Made by a program: the position numbers and the translations under genes. Below the pieces are notes generated by a model. The model ran no database searches. It worked only from the letters and a program-made list of their open reading frames with translations, and was not told the DNA's origin. Shown piece by piece: positions 1 through 5,149 of a stretch of 5,957 nt of DNA. The DNA is from Hungateiclostridiaceae bacterium UBA1305 (lineage in GTDB: Bacteria; Bacillota; Clostridia; Acetivibrionales; DTU013), in NCBI GenBank assembly GCA_002307275.1, contig DBTX01000028.1, forward strand, positions 1 to 5,957. Reading direction: 5' to 3'. Numbering within the stretch: the first letter of the stretch is position 1; every line of letters starts with the position of its first letter.

Positions 1-15
1 ACCCGCTAAGCGGGT
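1..15. repeat. Inverted repeat at the window edge
   Basis: The first 15 bases, ACCCGCTAAGCGGGT, form a perfect palindrome around a central A (arms ACCCGCT and AGCGGGT). It is GC-rich enough to fold as a hairpin with a 3-base loop. No T-run follows on the plus strand; on the minus strand the bases that would follow lie outside the window, so it could be the stem of a terminator for the rsmI transcript or for a neighbouring gene. It cannot be decided from this window. Confidence 0.5.
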
Positions 16-200
16 GGTCATGATTGCCCTGGCATAACGGTGTCTTATTCACTCTCATTAACAATAGAATAGATCCATGCACATCCGTTGAATCATACAC
101 TGTAATAAAAGTATGTAGCATTCGCAGCTACTTCTTACAGCGCGCCTCGTGGCGCTCGGGACGGTTCTTGCTTTGAATTGCTGCGCTTACTTTATTTATT

Positions 201-223
201 CTGCAACATACATATATGTGCAG
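201..223. repeat. Inverted repeat in the non-coding region after rsmI
   Basis: CTGCA (201-205) pairs with TGCAG (219-223) and, after a bulged A at 206, CATA (207-210) pairs with TATG (215-218), leaving a 4-base loop. This gives nine base pairs with one bulge. On the plus strand the stem is followed by TTTCTTTA, which is mildly terminator-like, but no plus-strand gene is present in the window. On the minus strand, the direction of rsmI, no T-run follows. Confidence 0.4.
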
Positions 224-250
224 TTTCTTTATCAAATACAATAAGTATCT

Positions 251-281
251 GCAAATAACTTTTAGCAGCAAAAAGTATTGC
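251..281 (-). repeat. Imperfect hairpin just after the rsmI stop codon
   Basis: On the minus strand, starting 10 bases after the rsmI stop codon, GCAATACTTTT pairs with AAAAGTTATTTGC allowing two bulged bases, around a loop TGCTGCT. Its position suggests a 3'-end structure for the operon transcript, but no U-run follows, so a factor-independent terminator is not clearly supported. Confidence 0.35.
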
Positions 282-291
282 CTGACATAGC

Positions 292-1140
292 TTATTTGCA
301 TAAAAGGGCGTTGTAAACATCCCTTTTACTGATTCCTCTTTCATCAGCGACCTTTTTCATGGCTTCTTTCCTGTCAAGACCTTTTTCCGTGTACATTCCG
401 AGGTGTTCCTCGAGGCTTATCCCCATCCAGCTGTTCTTCTCTGCTTCCTTAAGGAGTTCTTCGTCAGCTCCTTCAAGAATAAGCACGAATTCTCCCTTTG
501 GCGTTTCGTTATCATACTTTTGAATCGCTTCGTCCAGTGTACAACGGATAATTTCTTCGAATCTTTTTGTCAGTTCTCTGGCCAGACTGATCCTTCTGTT
601 TCCAAAAGCCTCACGGAGATCTTTGAGCGTATAGCAGAGCTTATGTGGAGCTTCATAAAACACAAGAGTTCTTGTATCCTCTGTTATAGATTTCAGGCGC
701 TCGCTGCGCACTCTTTTATTCATGGGTAAAAAGCCTTCAAAGCTGAACCGCCCGGTTGGCAGACCCGACAATACCAGACCTGTTATAACTGCTGCCGGCC
801 CAGGTACCATTGTTACCGGCACTCCCTGTTCTATGGCAAGCTTGACCAGCTCCTCACCGGGGTCTGAAATTCCCGGGCAACCCGCATCCGATACAAGTAC
901 GATGTTTTTGCCCTCAAGCAGCTGTCTCACAAGATCTTTCCCTTTTTCTATCTTGTTATGCTCATGATAGCTGACCAATATATTCTTTATTTCAAAATGA
1001 TTCAAAAGCTTTATGGTCTGCCGCGTATCCTCGGCAGCAATCAAATCCGCTTCTTTCATGACTCTGATCGCCCTGAGCGTGATATCTTCAAGATTTCCTA
1101 TAGGAGTTGCGACAAGATACAGCGTTCCAGAATTACTCAA
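292..1140 (-). CDS. rsmI: 16S rRNA (cytidine-1402-2'-O)-methyltransferase RsmI
   Basis: RsmI 2'-O-methylates C1402 of 16S rRNA in the decoding centre, using S-adenosylmethionine in the cytosol; with RsmH (N4-methylation) it tunes start-codon fidelity. The 282-residue protein has the usual family length and motifs in order: TPIGNLEDIT (12-21), AAEDTR (35-40), SYHEHN (57-62), SDAGCPGISDPG (84-95), VPGPAA (112-117), FEGFLP (134-139), FYEAPHK (161-167), ARELTK (187-192) and GEFVLILEG (216-224). Residue 88 is Cys where Thr is usual in the DAGTP motif. The start is TTG; upstream is only a weak, distant GAAAGG (1152-1157), but no later in-frame start would keep the N-terminal LYLVATPIGN strand. It begins 20 bp after trmN6, so translation is probably coupled or at least the genes are cotranscribed. 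Family assignment is secure (the B. subtilis homologue is YabC/YraL type). Confidence 0.95.
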   Translation of the reverse strand: MSNSGTLYLVATPIGNLEDITLRAIRVMKEADLIAAEDTRQTIKLLNHFEIKNILVSYHEHNKIEKGKDLVRQLLEGKNIVLVSDAGCPGISDPGEELVKLAIEQGVPVTMVPGPAAVITGLVLSGLPTGRFSFEGFLPMNKRVRSERLKSITEDTRTLVFYEAPHKLCYTLKDLREAFGNRRISLARELTKRFEEIIRCTLDEAIQKYDNETPKGEFVLILEGADEELLKEAEKNSWMGISLEEHLGMYTEKGLDRKEAMKKVADERGISKRDVYNALLCK

Positions 1141-1160
1141 ATTTTTATCTGCCTTTCGTT

Positions 1161-1901
1161 TTATTTTCTGCAGTATATTTCATTGATTTCTTTTGAATAC
1201 TCCCCGTTGCTGTCATATATGTAAAGCGGCTCATGGACCTTCAACTCGGGGTTTCCATTGCGTGTACCGCTGATCAGTACAAGATTTGGTCTCTTGCCGG
1301 GCGATGGGTGGACCATTTGAAGATGCTTGGGCTCTATTGAATTTTTTCGCATGCTGTAAATAATATCAGACAGCCTTTGCGGCCTGTGTACCATGGAGAA
1401 TCCGCCTCCTGTGCACAATAGCTTCGCTGCGGCCGATACAACATCCTCAAGCGTACATAAGAGCTCATGCCTGGCTACCGCCTTGGTATCAGCAGGATTT
1501 AAGAGGCCTCCCCCCCGGCTCATATACGGAGGATTCGCTACCACGGCATCAAAGCTTGCCGCACCAAAAAGCTGCACAGCTTCCTTTATATCACCGCAGA
1601 CAATTTCGACTCTATCCCCAAGACCATTCAGGCTTACACTCCGGGACGCCATTTCAGCCATATCTGCTTGTATTTCCAGACCGACAACCTTGCGAGGCGC
1701 CTTTTTCGCAGCCAGCAATACAGCAATAATACCGGTTCCGGTACCAAGATCGATCACTTTATCGTTTTTTGAGACACATGCAAAATGGGAAAGCAATACT
1801 GCATCTACCCCAAAACAGAAACCGTCTTTTTTCTGAAGCAGCCTTAGCCCCTTATACTGCAGATCATCAAGCCTTTCATTCTCACAAATACCAATATCCA
1901 A
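1161..1901 (-). CDS. trmN6: tRNA1(Val) (adenine-37-N6)-methyltransferase family protein (YabB/TrmN6)
   Basis: This is a class I SAM-dependent methyltransferase of the YabB/YfiC family, which methylates N6 of A37 in tRNA(Val) in E. coli; the exact substrate here is inferred. In the 246-residue form proposed, ERLDDLQ is at 9-15, FCFGVDAVLLS at 28-38, SAM-binding motif I DLGTGTGI at 51-58, the catalytic NPPY of N6-adenine methylases at 123-126 and HRPQRLSDI at 172-180. I place the start at the TTG at 1901: GGTGGAGG (1907-1914) lies 5 bases upstream, and the protein then begins with a short lead into ERLDDLQ as in the family. An ATG at 1964 is in frame but would add 21 residues of an artificial hydrophobic stretch translated from a T-rich spacer, and would read through the ribosome binding site. 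It lies 105 bp after the ferredoxin gene and 20 bp before rsmI. Confidence 0.9.
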   Translation of the reverse strand: MDIGICENERLDDLQYKGLRLLQKKDGFCFGVDAVLLSHFACVSKNDKVIDLGTGTGIIAVLLAAKKAPRKVVGLEIQADMAEMASRSVSLNGLGDRVEIVCGDIKEAVQLFGAASFDAVVANPPYMSRGGGLLNPADTKAVARHELLCTLEDVVSAAAKLLCTGGGFSMVHRPQRLSDIIYSMRKNSIEPKHLQMVHPSPGKRPNLVLISGTRNGNPELKVHEPLYIYDSNGEYSKEINEIYCRK

Positions 1902-1906
1902 AAAAG

Positions 1907-1914
1907 CCTCCACC
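1907..1914 (-). promoter_or_regulatory. Shine-Dalgarno that fixes the trmN6 start
   Basis: GGTGGAGG on the minus strand is 5 bases before the TTG at 1901. No comparable site precedes the in-frame ATG at 1964. This argues for the shorter, non-hydrophobic N-terminus. Confidence 0.75.
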
Positions 1915-1930
1915 AAGTAATCTATTAATA

Positions 1931-1989
1931 AAAACAAGAAAATAAAAAACAAGGAGCCCTGCATCGACTAAGCGCCGACACCTGACCCC
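1931..1989 (-). terminator. Possible weak terminator after the ferredoxin gene
   Basis: On the minus strand GGGGTC (1984-1989) can pair with GGCTCC (1953-1958), six pairs including two G-U, and is followed by TTGTTTTTTATTTT and further T-rich sequence. The loop is long (25 bases) and the helix weak, so partial termination or mere AT-richness are both possible. If real, it would reduce readthrough from the ferredoxin gene into trmN6-rsmI. Confidence 0.25.
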
Positions 1990-2006
1990 ACCGTTCCACT
2001 TTAGTA

Positions 2007-2177
2007 TTACTCCGGCTTCGGAGCTTCTACAGGACACACGTTTGCACATGCACCGCACTCTATGCAAGCATCTGCATCTATAACATACTTGCTGTCACCC
2101 GCTGATATGCAGGAAACAGGGCATTCAGATTCGCATGCACCACAACTTATACAATCATCATTTATAAAATATGCCAT
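2007..2177 (-). CDS. 2[4Fe-4S] ferredoxin, clostridial type
   Basis: A 56-residue protein that starts MAYFINDDC and has two CX2CX2CX3CP motifs: Cys9, 12, 15, 19-Pro and Cys38, 41, 44, 48-Pro. Each motif supplies three ligands to one cubane and the fourth to the other, as in Clostridium acidurici ferredoxin, which has nearly the same length and the same internal two-fold layout (DDCISCGAC / DACIECGAC). It is a cytosolic low-potential one-electron carrier used by hydrogenase, pyruvate:ferredoxin oxidoreductase and similar enzymes; the partner here is unknown. A ninth cysteine, Cys23 (CPVSC), occupies a place where I recall Ala in related proteins. The ATG is preceded by GAGGAGGTG (2186-2194), a near-perfect ribosome binding site at 8 bases. 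It lies between ricT and trmN6, where B. subtilis has yabA; its own promoter is likely. Confidence 0.93.
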   Translation of the reverse strand: MAYFINDDCISCGACESECPVSCISAGDSKYVIDADACIECGACANVCPVEAPKPE

Positions 2178-2236
2178 TTAGGAAACACCTCCTCAAACTT
2201 TATGGTACTTGGTTATTTTTTAAACAAGCCGCTATT

Positions 2237-2265
2237 ATTTTACCACCAATATGAAAAGTTGAAAA
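2237..2265 (-). promoter_or_regulatory. Predicted sigma-A promoter for the ferredoxin gene
   Basis: On the minus strand TTTTCA (2260-2265, 4 of 6 matches to TTGACA) and TAAAAT (2237-2242, 5 of 6 to TATAAT) are separated by exactly 17 bases. Transcription would start near 2230, about 50 bases before the ferredoxin ATG. The 169-bp gap after ricT, much wider than the other gaps upstream, makes an internal promoter plausible. Prediction only. Confidence 0.5.
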
Positions 2266-2346
2266 CACCTTTTTACTAAATAAATGGAAAAATAAAATCG
2301 AACCTATTCCTCTAACAACCCTAAACTAATATTATTCGATAAAGTG

Positions 2347-3216
2347 CTAATCCTCAAGAGCTTTCAGCGCCTCTATTTCTGCATCCGTGTCTTCCTTTGA
2401 TGTAACATCCTTGATCACTTTTATTTCATCCACCCTGTATGTCTGAAGATCGGTCTCATTTCCCTTGTCCAGCCTCACCTTGACAATCTCCTTGATCAGA
2501 TAAGTCTCGACAATAACACCCTGACCGTCCGGCGTATCTACAATGGCGCCTGCCTTCGGCGCCCTCTTGATGAGATACTCATAGGCATCCTGCTCATATT
2601 TGAGACAACACATCAGCCTACCGCAGGTTCCTGAGATTTTGGTCGGGTTTAGTGATAGTCCCTGTTCCTTGGCCATTTTAATAGAAACAGGCTGGAACTC
2701 CCCAAGATAGGAACTGCAGCAAAGTACGCGCCCACAGACACCGATGCCGCCCATCATTTTAGATTCGTCCCTGACCCCGATCTGCCTCAACTCGATGCGT
2801 GTTTTGAAAACGGCCGCGAGATCCTTGACCAGTTCCCGGAAATCAACCCTACCGTCCGCTGTAAAATAGAATAGGATCTTATTATTGTCAAACGTGTATT
2901 CTACCTCAATCAGCTTCATATCCAGATTATGGTCTTTTATTTTTTGAAGACATGTGGCAAACGCCTCATTCTCTTTTCTTTTATTTTCCGAAGCATGCTT
3001 CACATCCTCATCCGTCGCAATTCTCATCACTTTTTTCAACGGTGCGACGATCTCGTCGTCAGTAACATCACGTACCGTAATGACCGCTTCGCCAAACTCC
3101 ACCCCTCTGGCAGTCTCGACAATCACGTTAGTGCCGGCTTCTATATTGAACTGATCAGGGTCAAAGTAATATACCTTTCCAGCCTTCTTGAATCTTACTC
3201 CAACCACCTTTACCAT
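2347..3216 (-). CDS. ricT: PSP1-domain protein RicT (YaaT), regulatory iron-sulfur protein of RNA processing
   Basis: In B. subtilis RicT (YaaT) forms the RicA-RicF-RicT (Y) complex, which carries [4Fe-4S] clusters and directs RNase Y to process certain operon mRNAs; it affects sporulation, competence and biofilm formation. The 289-residue protein has the PSP1 domain, with the conserved core RVDFRELVKDLA (123-134), RIELRQIGVRDE (140-151), MMGGIGVCGRVLCC (154-167), FQPVSIKMAKEQ (174-185) and LNPTKISGTCGRLMCCLKYE (189-208). Six cysteines at 161, 166, 167, 198, 203 and 204 are the family's metal/cluster cysteines; all are present. The ATG follows GGGAGG (3225-3230) at 8 bases. It starts 3 bp after the holB stop (TAA TAG ATG), so its ribosome site lies inside holB and translation is likely coupled. 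RicA and RicF are not in the window. Confidence 0.94.
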   Translation of the reverse strand: MVKVVGVRFKKAGKVYYFDPDQFNIEAGTNVIVETARGVEFGEAVITVRDVTDDEIVAPLKKVMRIATDEDVKHASENKRKENEAFATCLQKIKDHNLDMKLIEVEYTFDNNKILFYFTADGRVDFRELVKDLAAVFKTRIELRQIGVRDESKMMGGIGVCGRVLCCSSYLGEFQPVSIKMAKEQGLSLNPTKISGTCGRLMCCLKYEQDAYEYLIKRAPKAGAIVDTPDGQGVIVETYLIKEIVKVRLDKGNETDLQTYRVDEIKVIKDVTSKEDTDAEIEALKALED

Positions 3217-3219
3217 CTA

Positions 3220-4245
3220 TTAAACCTCCCGAAGTTTTATAAGCATGTTATCTATAGCGAGCTGATAATTCGCGTTCTGTTTTAATGCCCTGCGGGTAGC
3301 CTCTATGGCCGTAATATTGTCTAAAAGCCTGCTGCTGCGGTACATTCGGGCATTATTAAATATAATATCCTTTTTATCCGAATTAATCAACATTTTTTCA
3401 TTTCCTGTCTCACATACTACCAGCAGATCCCTGTAATAAAGCAGCAATGTGCCAAGCAACAGTTCCGCGCTATCTTTGTTTTCCTCCATGAAAGCTGTGA
3501 ATTCCATGATATCCTGTATTCTTCCCTTTGCAACACCCGCAAGAAGCTCAATGGTCTTTTCCCTAAGCAGCATGAATTCTCCTGATTCTGCCAGTTCCAG
3601 TGCCAGACCGATATTTCCGTCCGCATAGCCTGCAGCAAGTTCAAGTGAACCGGTGCTGGTCGTTGACTGCGTCAACTGCCCGCCCATGCGTCCTGATCCC
3701 CTGCCGTATTTCCCGGTTAATGCCTGACAAACCTGTTCATAGGAATATTTTGTGAAATTAAGTCGCTGCGCTCTCGACCGTATGGTTTCTAAAAGCATTT
3801 CATAATTTACGGCCAACAGGATGACCACAACATACGGCGGAGGTTCCTCAAATGTCTTCAGAAGGCAGTTCTGAGCCTGATCAGTCATTTTTCCTGCATC
3901 CTCTATGATATATACCTTCCGTCTCGAGTACATGGGTCTGATCGAGACATCTCCCTGTATCCCGCGGATCATATCCACACCAATACTCGCTTCCTCCGTA
4001 TTAATCCTCCGGTAATCCGGGTTCGATCCGTTTTCATACAGCAGGCACCCATGGCATACGCCGCAGGCAGCTCCCGATTGAGGATTTTCACATAACAAAA
4101 GACCGGCAAATATATGGGAGATCGTTTTCTTCCCTATTCCAGCCGGTCCTGTAAAAATATAGGCATGTGGAATCCTGCTTTCAGCAAACGCCCGTTTCAG
4201 GCTTCCAACAACCTGTTTTTGCCCGATTATACCATCAAAATCCAT
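3220..4245 (-). CDS. holB: DNA polymerase III delta' subunit HolB
   Basis: Delta' is part of the clamp loader that opens the beta sliding clamp and loads it on primed DNA. The 341-residue protein starts MDFDGIIGQKQV and has an intact Walker A GPAGIGKKT (33-41), a zinc site made of Cys52, 61, 64 and 67, Walker B-like VYIIEDAGKM (111-120), LLKTFEEPP (128-136) and SRAQ (157-160) with the trans-acting arginine at 158; the following Cys of the usual SRC motif is Ala. After the AAA+ core a Gly/Ser/Thr/Gln-rich stretch (about 181-200) interrupts domain II before LELAAGYADGNIGLALEL, and the helical collar domain forms the C-terminus. DnaX is similar but longer and usually sits beside recR, so HolB is preferred, supported by the tmk-yaaQ-yaaR context. 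GGGAG (4251-4255) is 5 bases before the ATG. Confidence 0.94.
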   Translation of the reverse strand: MDFDGIIGQKQVVGSLKRAFAESRIPHAYIFTGPAGIGKKTISHIFAGLLLCENPQSGAACGVCHGCLLYENGSNPDYRRINTEEASIGVDMIRGIQGDVSIRPMYSRRKVYIIEDAGKMTDQAQNCLLKTFEEPPPYVVVILLAVNYEMLLETIRSRAQRLNFTKYSYEQVCQALTGKYGRGSGRMGGQLTQSTTSTGSLELAAGYADGNIGLALELAESGEFMLLREKTIELLAGVAKGRIQDIMEFTAFMEENKDSAELLLGTLLLYYRDLLVVCETGNEKMLINSDKKDIIFNNARMYRSSRLLDNITAIEATRRALKQNANYQLAIDNMLIKLREV

Positions 4246-4264
4246 TGAATCTCCCTGCCTTAAC

Positions 4265-4287
4265 AGGTTTGCATTAGATGCAAACCT
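4265..4287 (-). repeat. Perfect inverted repeat between yaaR and holB
   Basis: AGGTTTGCAT (4265-4274) and ATGCAAACCT (4278-4287) are perfect reverse complements separated by 3 bases. In the transcript this makes a tight 10-bp hairpin 4 bases after the yaaR stop and about 19 bases before the holB start, just ahead of its ribosome site. No U-run follows, so it does not look like an intrinsic terminator; an mRNA processing or stability element, or a protein site, is possible. Confidence 0.7.
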
Positions 4288-4291
4288 TAGT

Positions 4292-4744
4292 TTACATGAA
4301 TATATCCATAATCAATCCCCTTATATCATCAAGCCTTTTAAGCAGACTGATATTGTCCTTTTCCCCGCTCATAACATCCTGCATCAGCAAATCCAACTCG
4401 GCATTTATATTTTTAACCAGCGCATACACTTTATGCCTGCCACGCCTGTCCAGAAGACTTTGCTTGGAAAACTTCCTCGAACCGCCGAGTGCCATCTCTA
4501 TAAACTCGGAGATAAGGCCCTTGTATAACATAAGCTCCCGTACATCAATTCTTTTTGCCAGCGTTTGACCCTGCTTGACAATATCATTGACAAGCTTCTC
4601 AAGATGCTGTTCGTAATTCGTATTTTCCGCTTTCACCAGTTGATTATGAAATTCCACACCGCTGCCGGACTTAACTTTGATATCCTCCCTGGCAGTCAGG
4701 TTTGGCATCCCTGATGTATTGCCCAGCGTTTCCTGTACCTTCAA
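4292..4744 (-). CDS. yaaR: YaaR family protein (DUF327), function unknown
   Basis: A 150-residue protein of the YaaR/DUF327 family, typical of Firmicutes and normally found beside yaaQ and holB. After a polar N-terminus (1-30) it is predicted largely helical: NTNYEQHLEKLVNDIVKQG (41-59), RIDVRELMLYKGLISEFIEMA (65-85, the best conserved part), then the basic stretch FSKQSLLDRRGRHKVYALVK (92-111) and a C-terminal helix ending in DIFM. There is no signal peptide or membrane segment, so it should be cytosolic. No biochemical role is established that I know of. The start is a TTG at 4744: GGGAGG (4751-4756) is 6 bases upstream, and the nearby ATG at 4749 is out of frame and hits a stop after two codons. 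It lies 36 bp after darA and 46 bp before holB. Confidence 0.88.
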   Translation of the reverse strand: MKVQETLGNTSGMPNLTAREDIKVKSGSGVEFHNQLVKAENTNYEQHLEKLVNDIVKQGQTLAKRIDVRELMLYKGLISEFIEMALGGSRKFSKQSLLDRRGRHKVYALVKNINAELDLLMQDVMSGEKDNISLLKRLDDIRGLIMDIFM

Positions 4745-4750
4745 ACCATA

Positions 4751-4756
4751 CCTCCC
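4751..4756 (-). promoter_or_regulatory. Shine-Dalgarno supporting the TTG start of yaaR
   Basis: GGGAGG on the minus strand is 6 bases before the TTG at 4744. An ATG overlaps the spacer (4747-4749) but reads Met-Val-stop, so the TTG is the productive start; the decoy ATG might lower expression slightly. Confidence 0.65.
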
Positions 4757-4780
4757 GGCAAGGCTGCTGTCACCTGTGCC

Positions 4781-5110
4781 TTATGCCTTTTCAAAACGCT
4801 CTACATCAAGTACGAATACCGTAGCACCGCCTACTATTACTTCCACAGGATAGGGTATGAACATTCCTCCCATACCGTTCGGGGTCATGGATGAATTGAT
4901 AACCTGTTTTCTGCTCTTGGATTTCTTTTTGATAATGTCCATCACTGTATCCAGGCTTGCCTCTTCAACACCAACCAGCAATGTGGTGTTCCCGGCTTTC
5001 AGGAAGCCGCCTGTCGAGCAAAGCTTCGTGACACTGAACCCACCTTTGTTAAGCTCTTCCATAACCTTCGAGCCGTCCTCATCGTGAACAATAGCAAATA
5101 CAAGTTTCAT
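4781..5110 (-). CDS. darA: Cyclic di-AMP receptor DarA (YaaQ/PstA), PII-like
   Basis: DarA (PstA in Staphylococcus and Listeria) is a trimeric PII-like signal protein that binds c-di-AMP; its downstream target is not established. The 109-residue product matches the family in length and pattern: the N-terminal strand MKLVFAIVHDED, FSVTKLCSTGG (25-35), the nucleotide-loop motif TGGFLKAGNTT (33-43), a long variable loop rich in Lys and Met (about 61-84), PYPVEVIVGGATVFVL (86-101) and a short C-terminus. Residues T28, F36, L37 and N41, which line the c-di-AMP pocket in PstA structures as I recall them, are present. Position 26 is Ser, where B. subtilis and S. aureus have Arg (from memory). The ATG follows GGGAGGG (5118-5124) at 7 bases. 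It lies 39 bp after tmk. Confidence 0.93.
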   Translation of the reverse strand: MKLVFAIVHDEDGSKVMEELNKGGFSVTKLCSTGGFLKAGNTTLLVGVEEASLDTVMDIIKKKSKSRKQVINSSMTPNGMGGMFIPYPVEVIVGGATVFVLDVERFEKA

Positions 5111-5149
5111 ATGTTTACCCTCCCTATGATAGAATGAGAATGAGTTAAA

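Larger units (their letters stand above)
16..291. other. Non-coding region downstream of rsmI with several hairpins
   Basis: I see no gene here: the only open frames are a few codons long and lack convincing ribosome binding sites. The stretch does hold several inverted repeats, at about 100-140 (CTGTAA/TTACAG enclosing GTAGC/GCTAC), 142-155 (GCGCC-TCGT-GGCGC), 201-223 and 251-281. None is followed by a clean T-run in the direction of rsmI transcription, so no single one can be named the terminator. The segment GGGACGGTTCTTG at 158-170 resembles, from memory, pieces of dispersed intergenic repeats in Clostridia. Confidence 0.45.

Noticed and set aside
201..223. Intrinsic terminator of the rsmI operon
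   Set aside because: The stem is good but in the rsmI direction it is followed by AATAAATAAAG, with no T-run.
403..1224. Plus-strand open frames opposite rsmI (403-729, 722-967, 958-1224)
   Set aside because: They are antisense to a well-conserved gene, overlap one another, and their products have no recognisable domains.
1393..1836. 147-codon plus-strand frame opposite trmN6
   Set aside because: Antisense to clear methyltransferase motifs (DLGTGTG, NPPY); composition rich in Ser, Pro and Thr is typical of a shadow frame.
1882..2067. 61-codon minus-strand frame overlapping the ferredoxin end and the trmN6 start
   Set aside because: It is out of frame with both real genes; the ferredoxin frame has eight correctly spaced ligand cysteines and a strong ribosome site.
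2929..3285. Plus-strand frames opposite ricT (2929-3285, 2954-3154)
   Set aside because: Antisense to conserved RicT sequence, no ribosome binding site or family resemblance.
3417..3644. 75-codon minus-strand frame inside holB
   Set aside because: Alternative frame of holB; the Trp/Cys-rich product has no recognisable domain.
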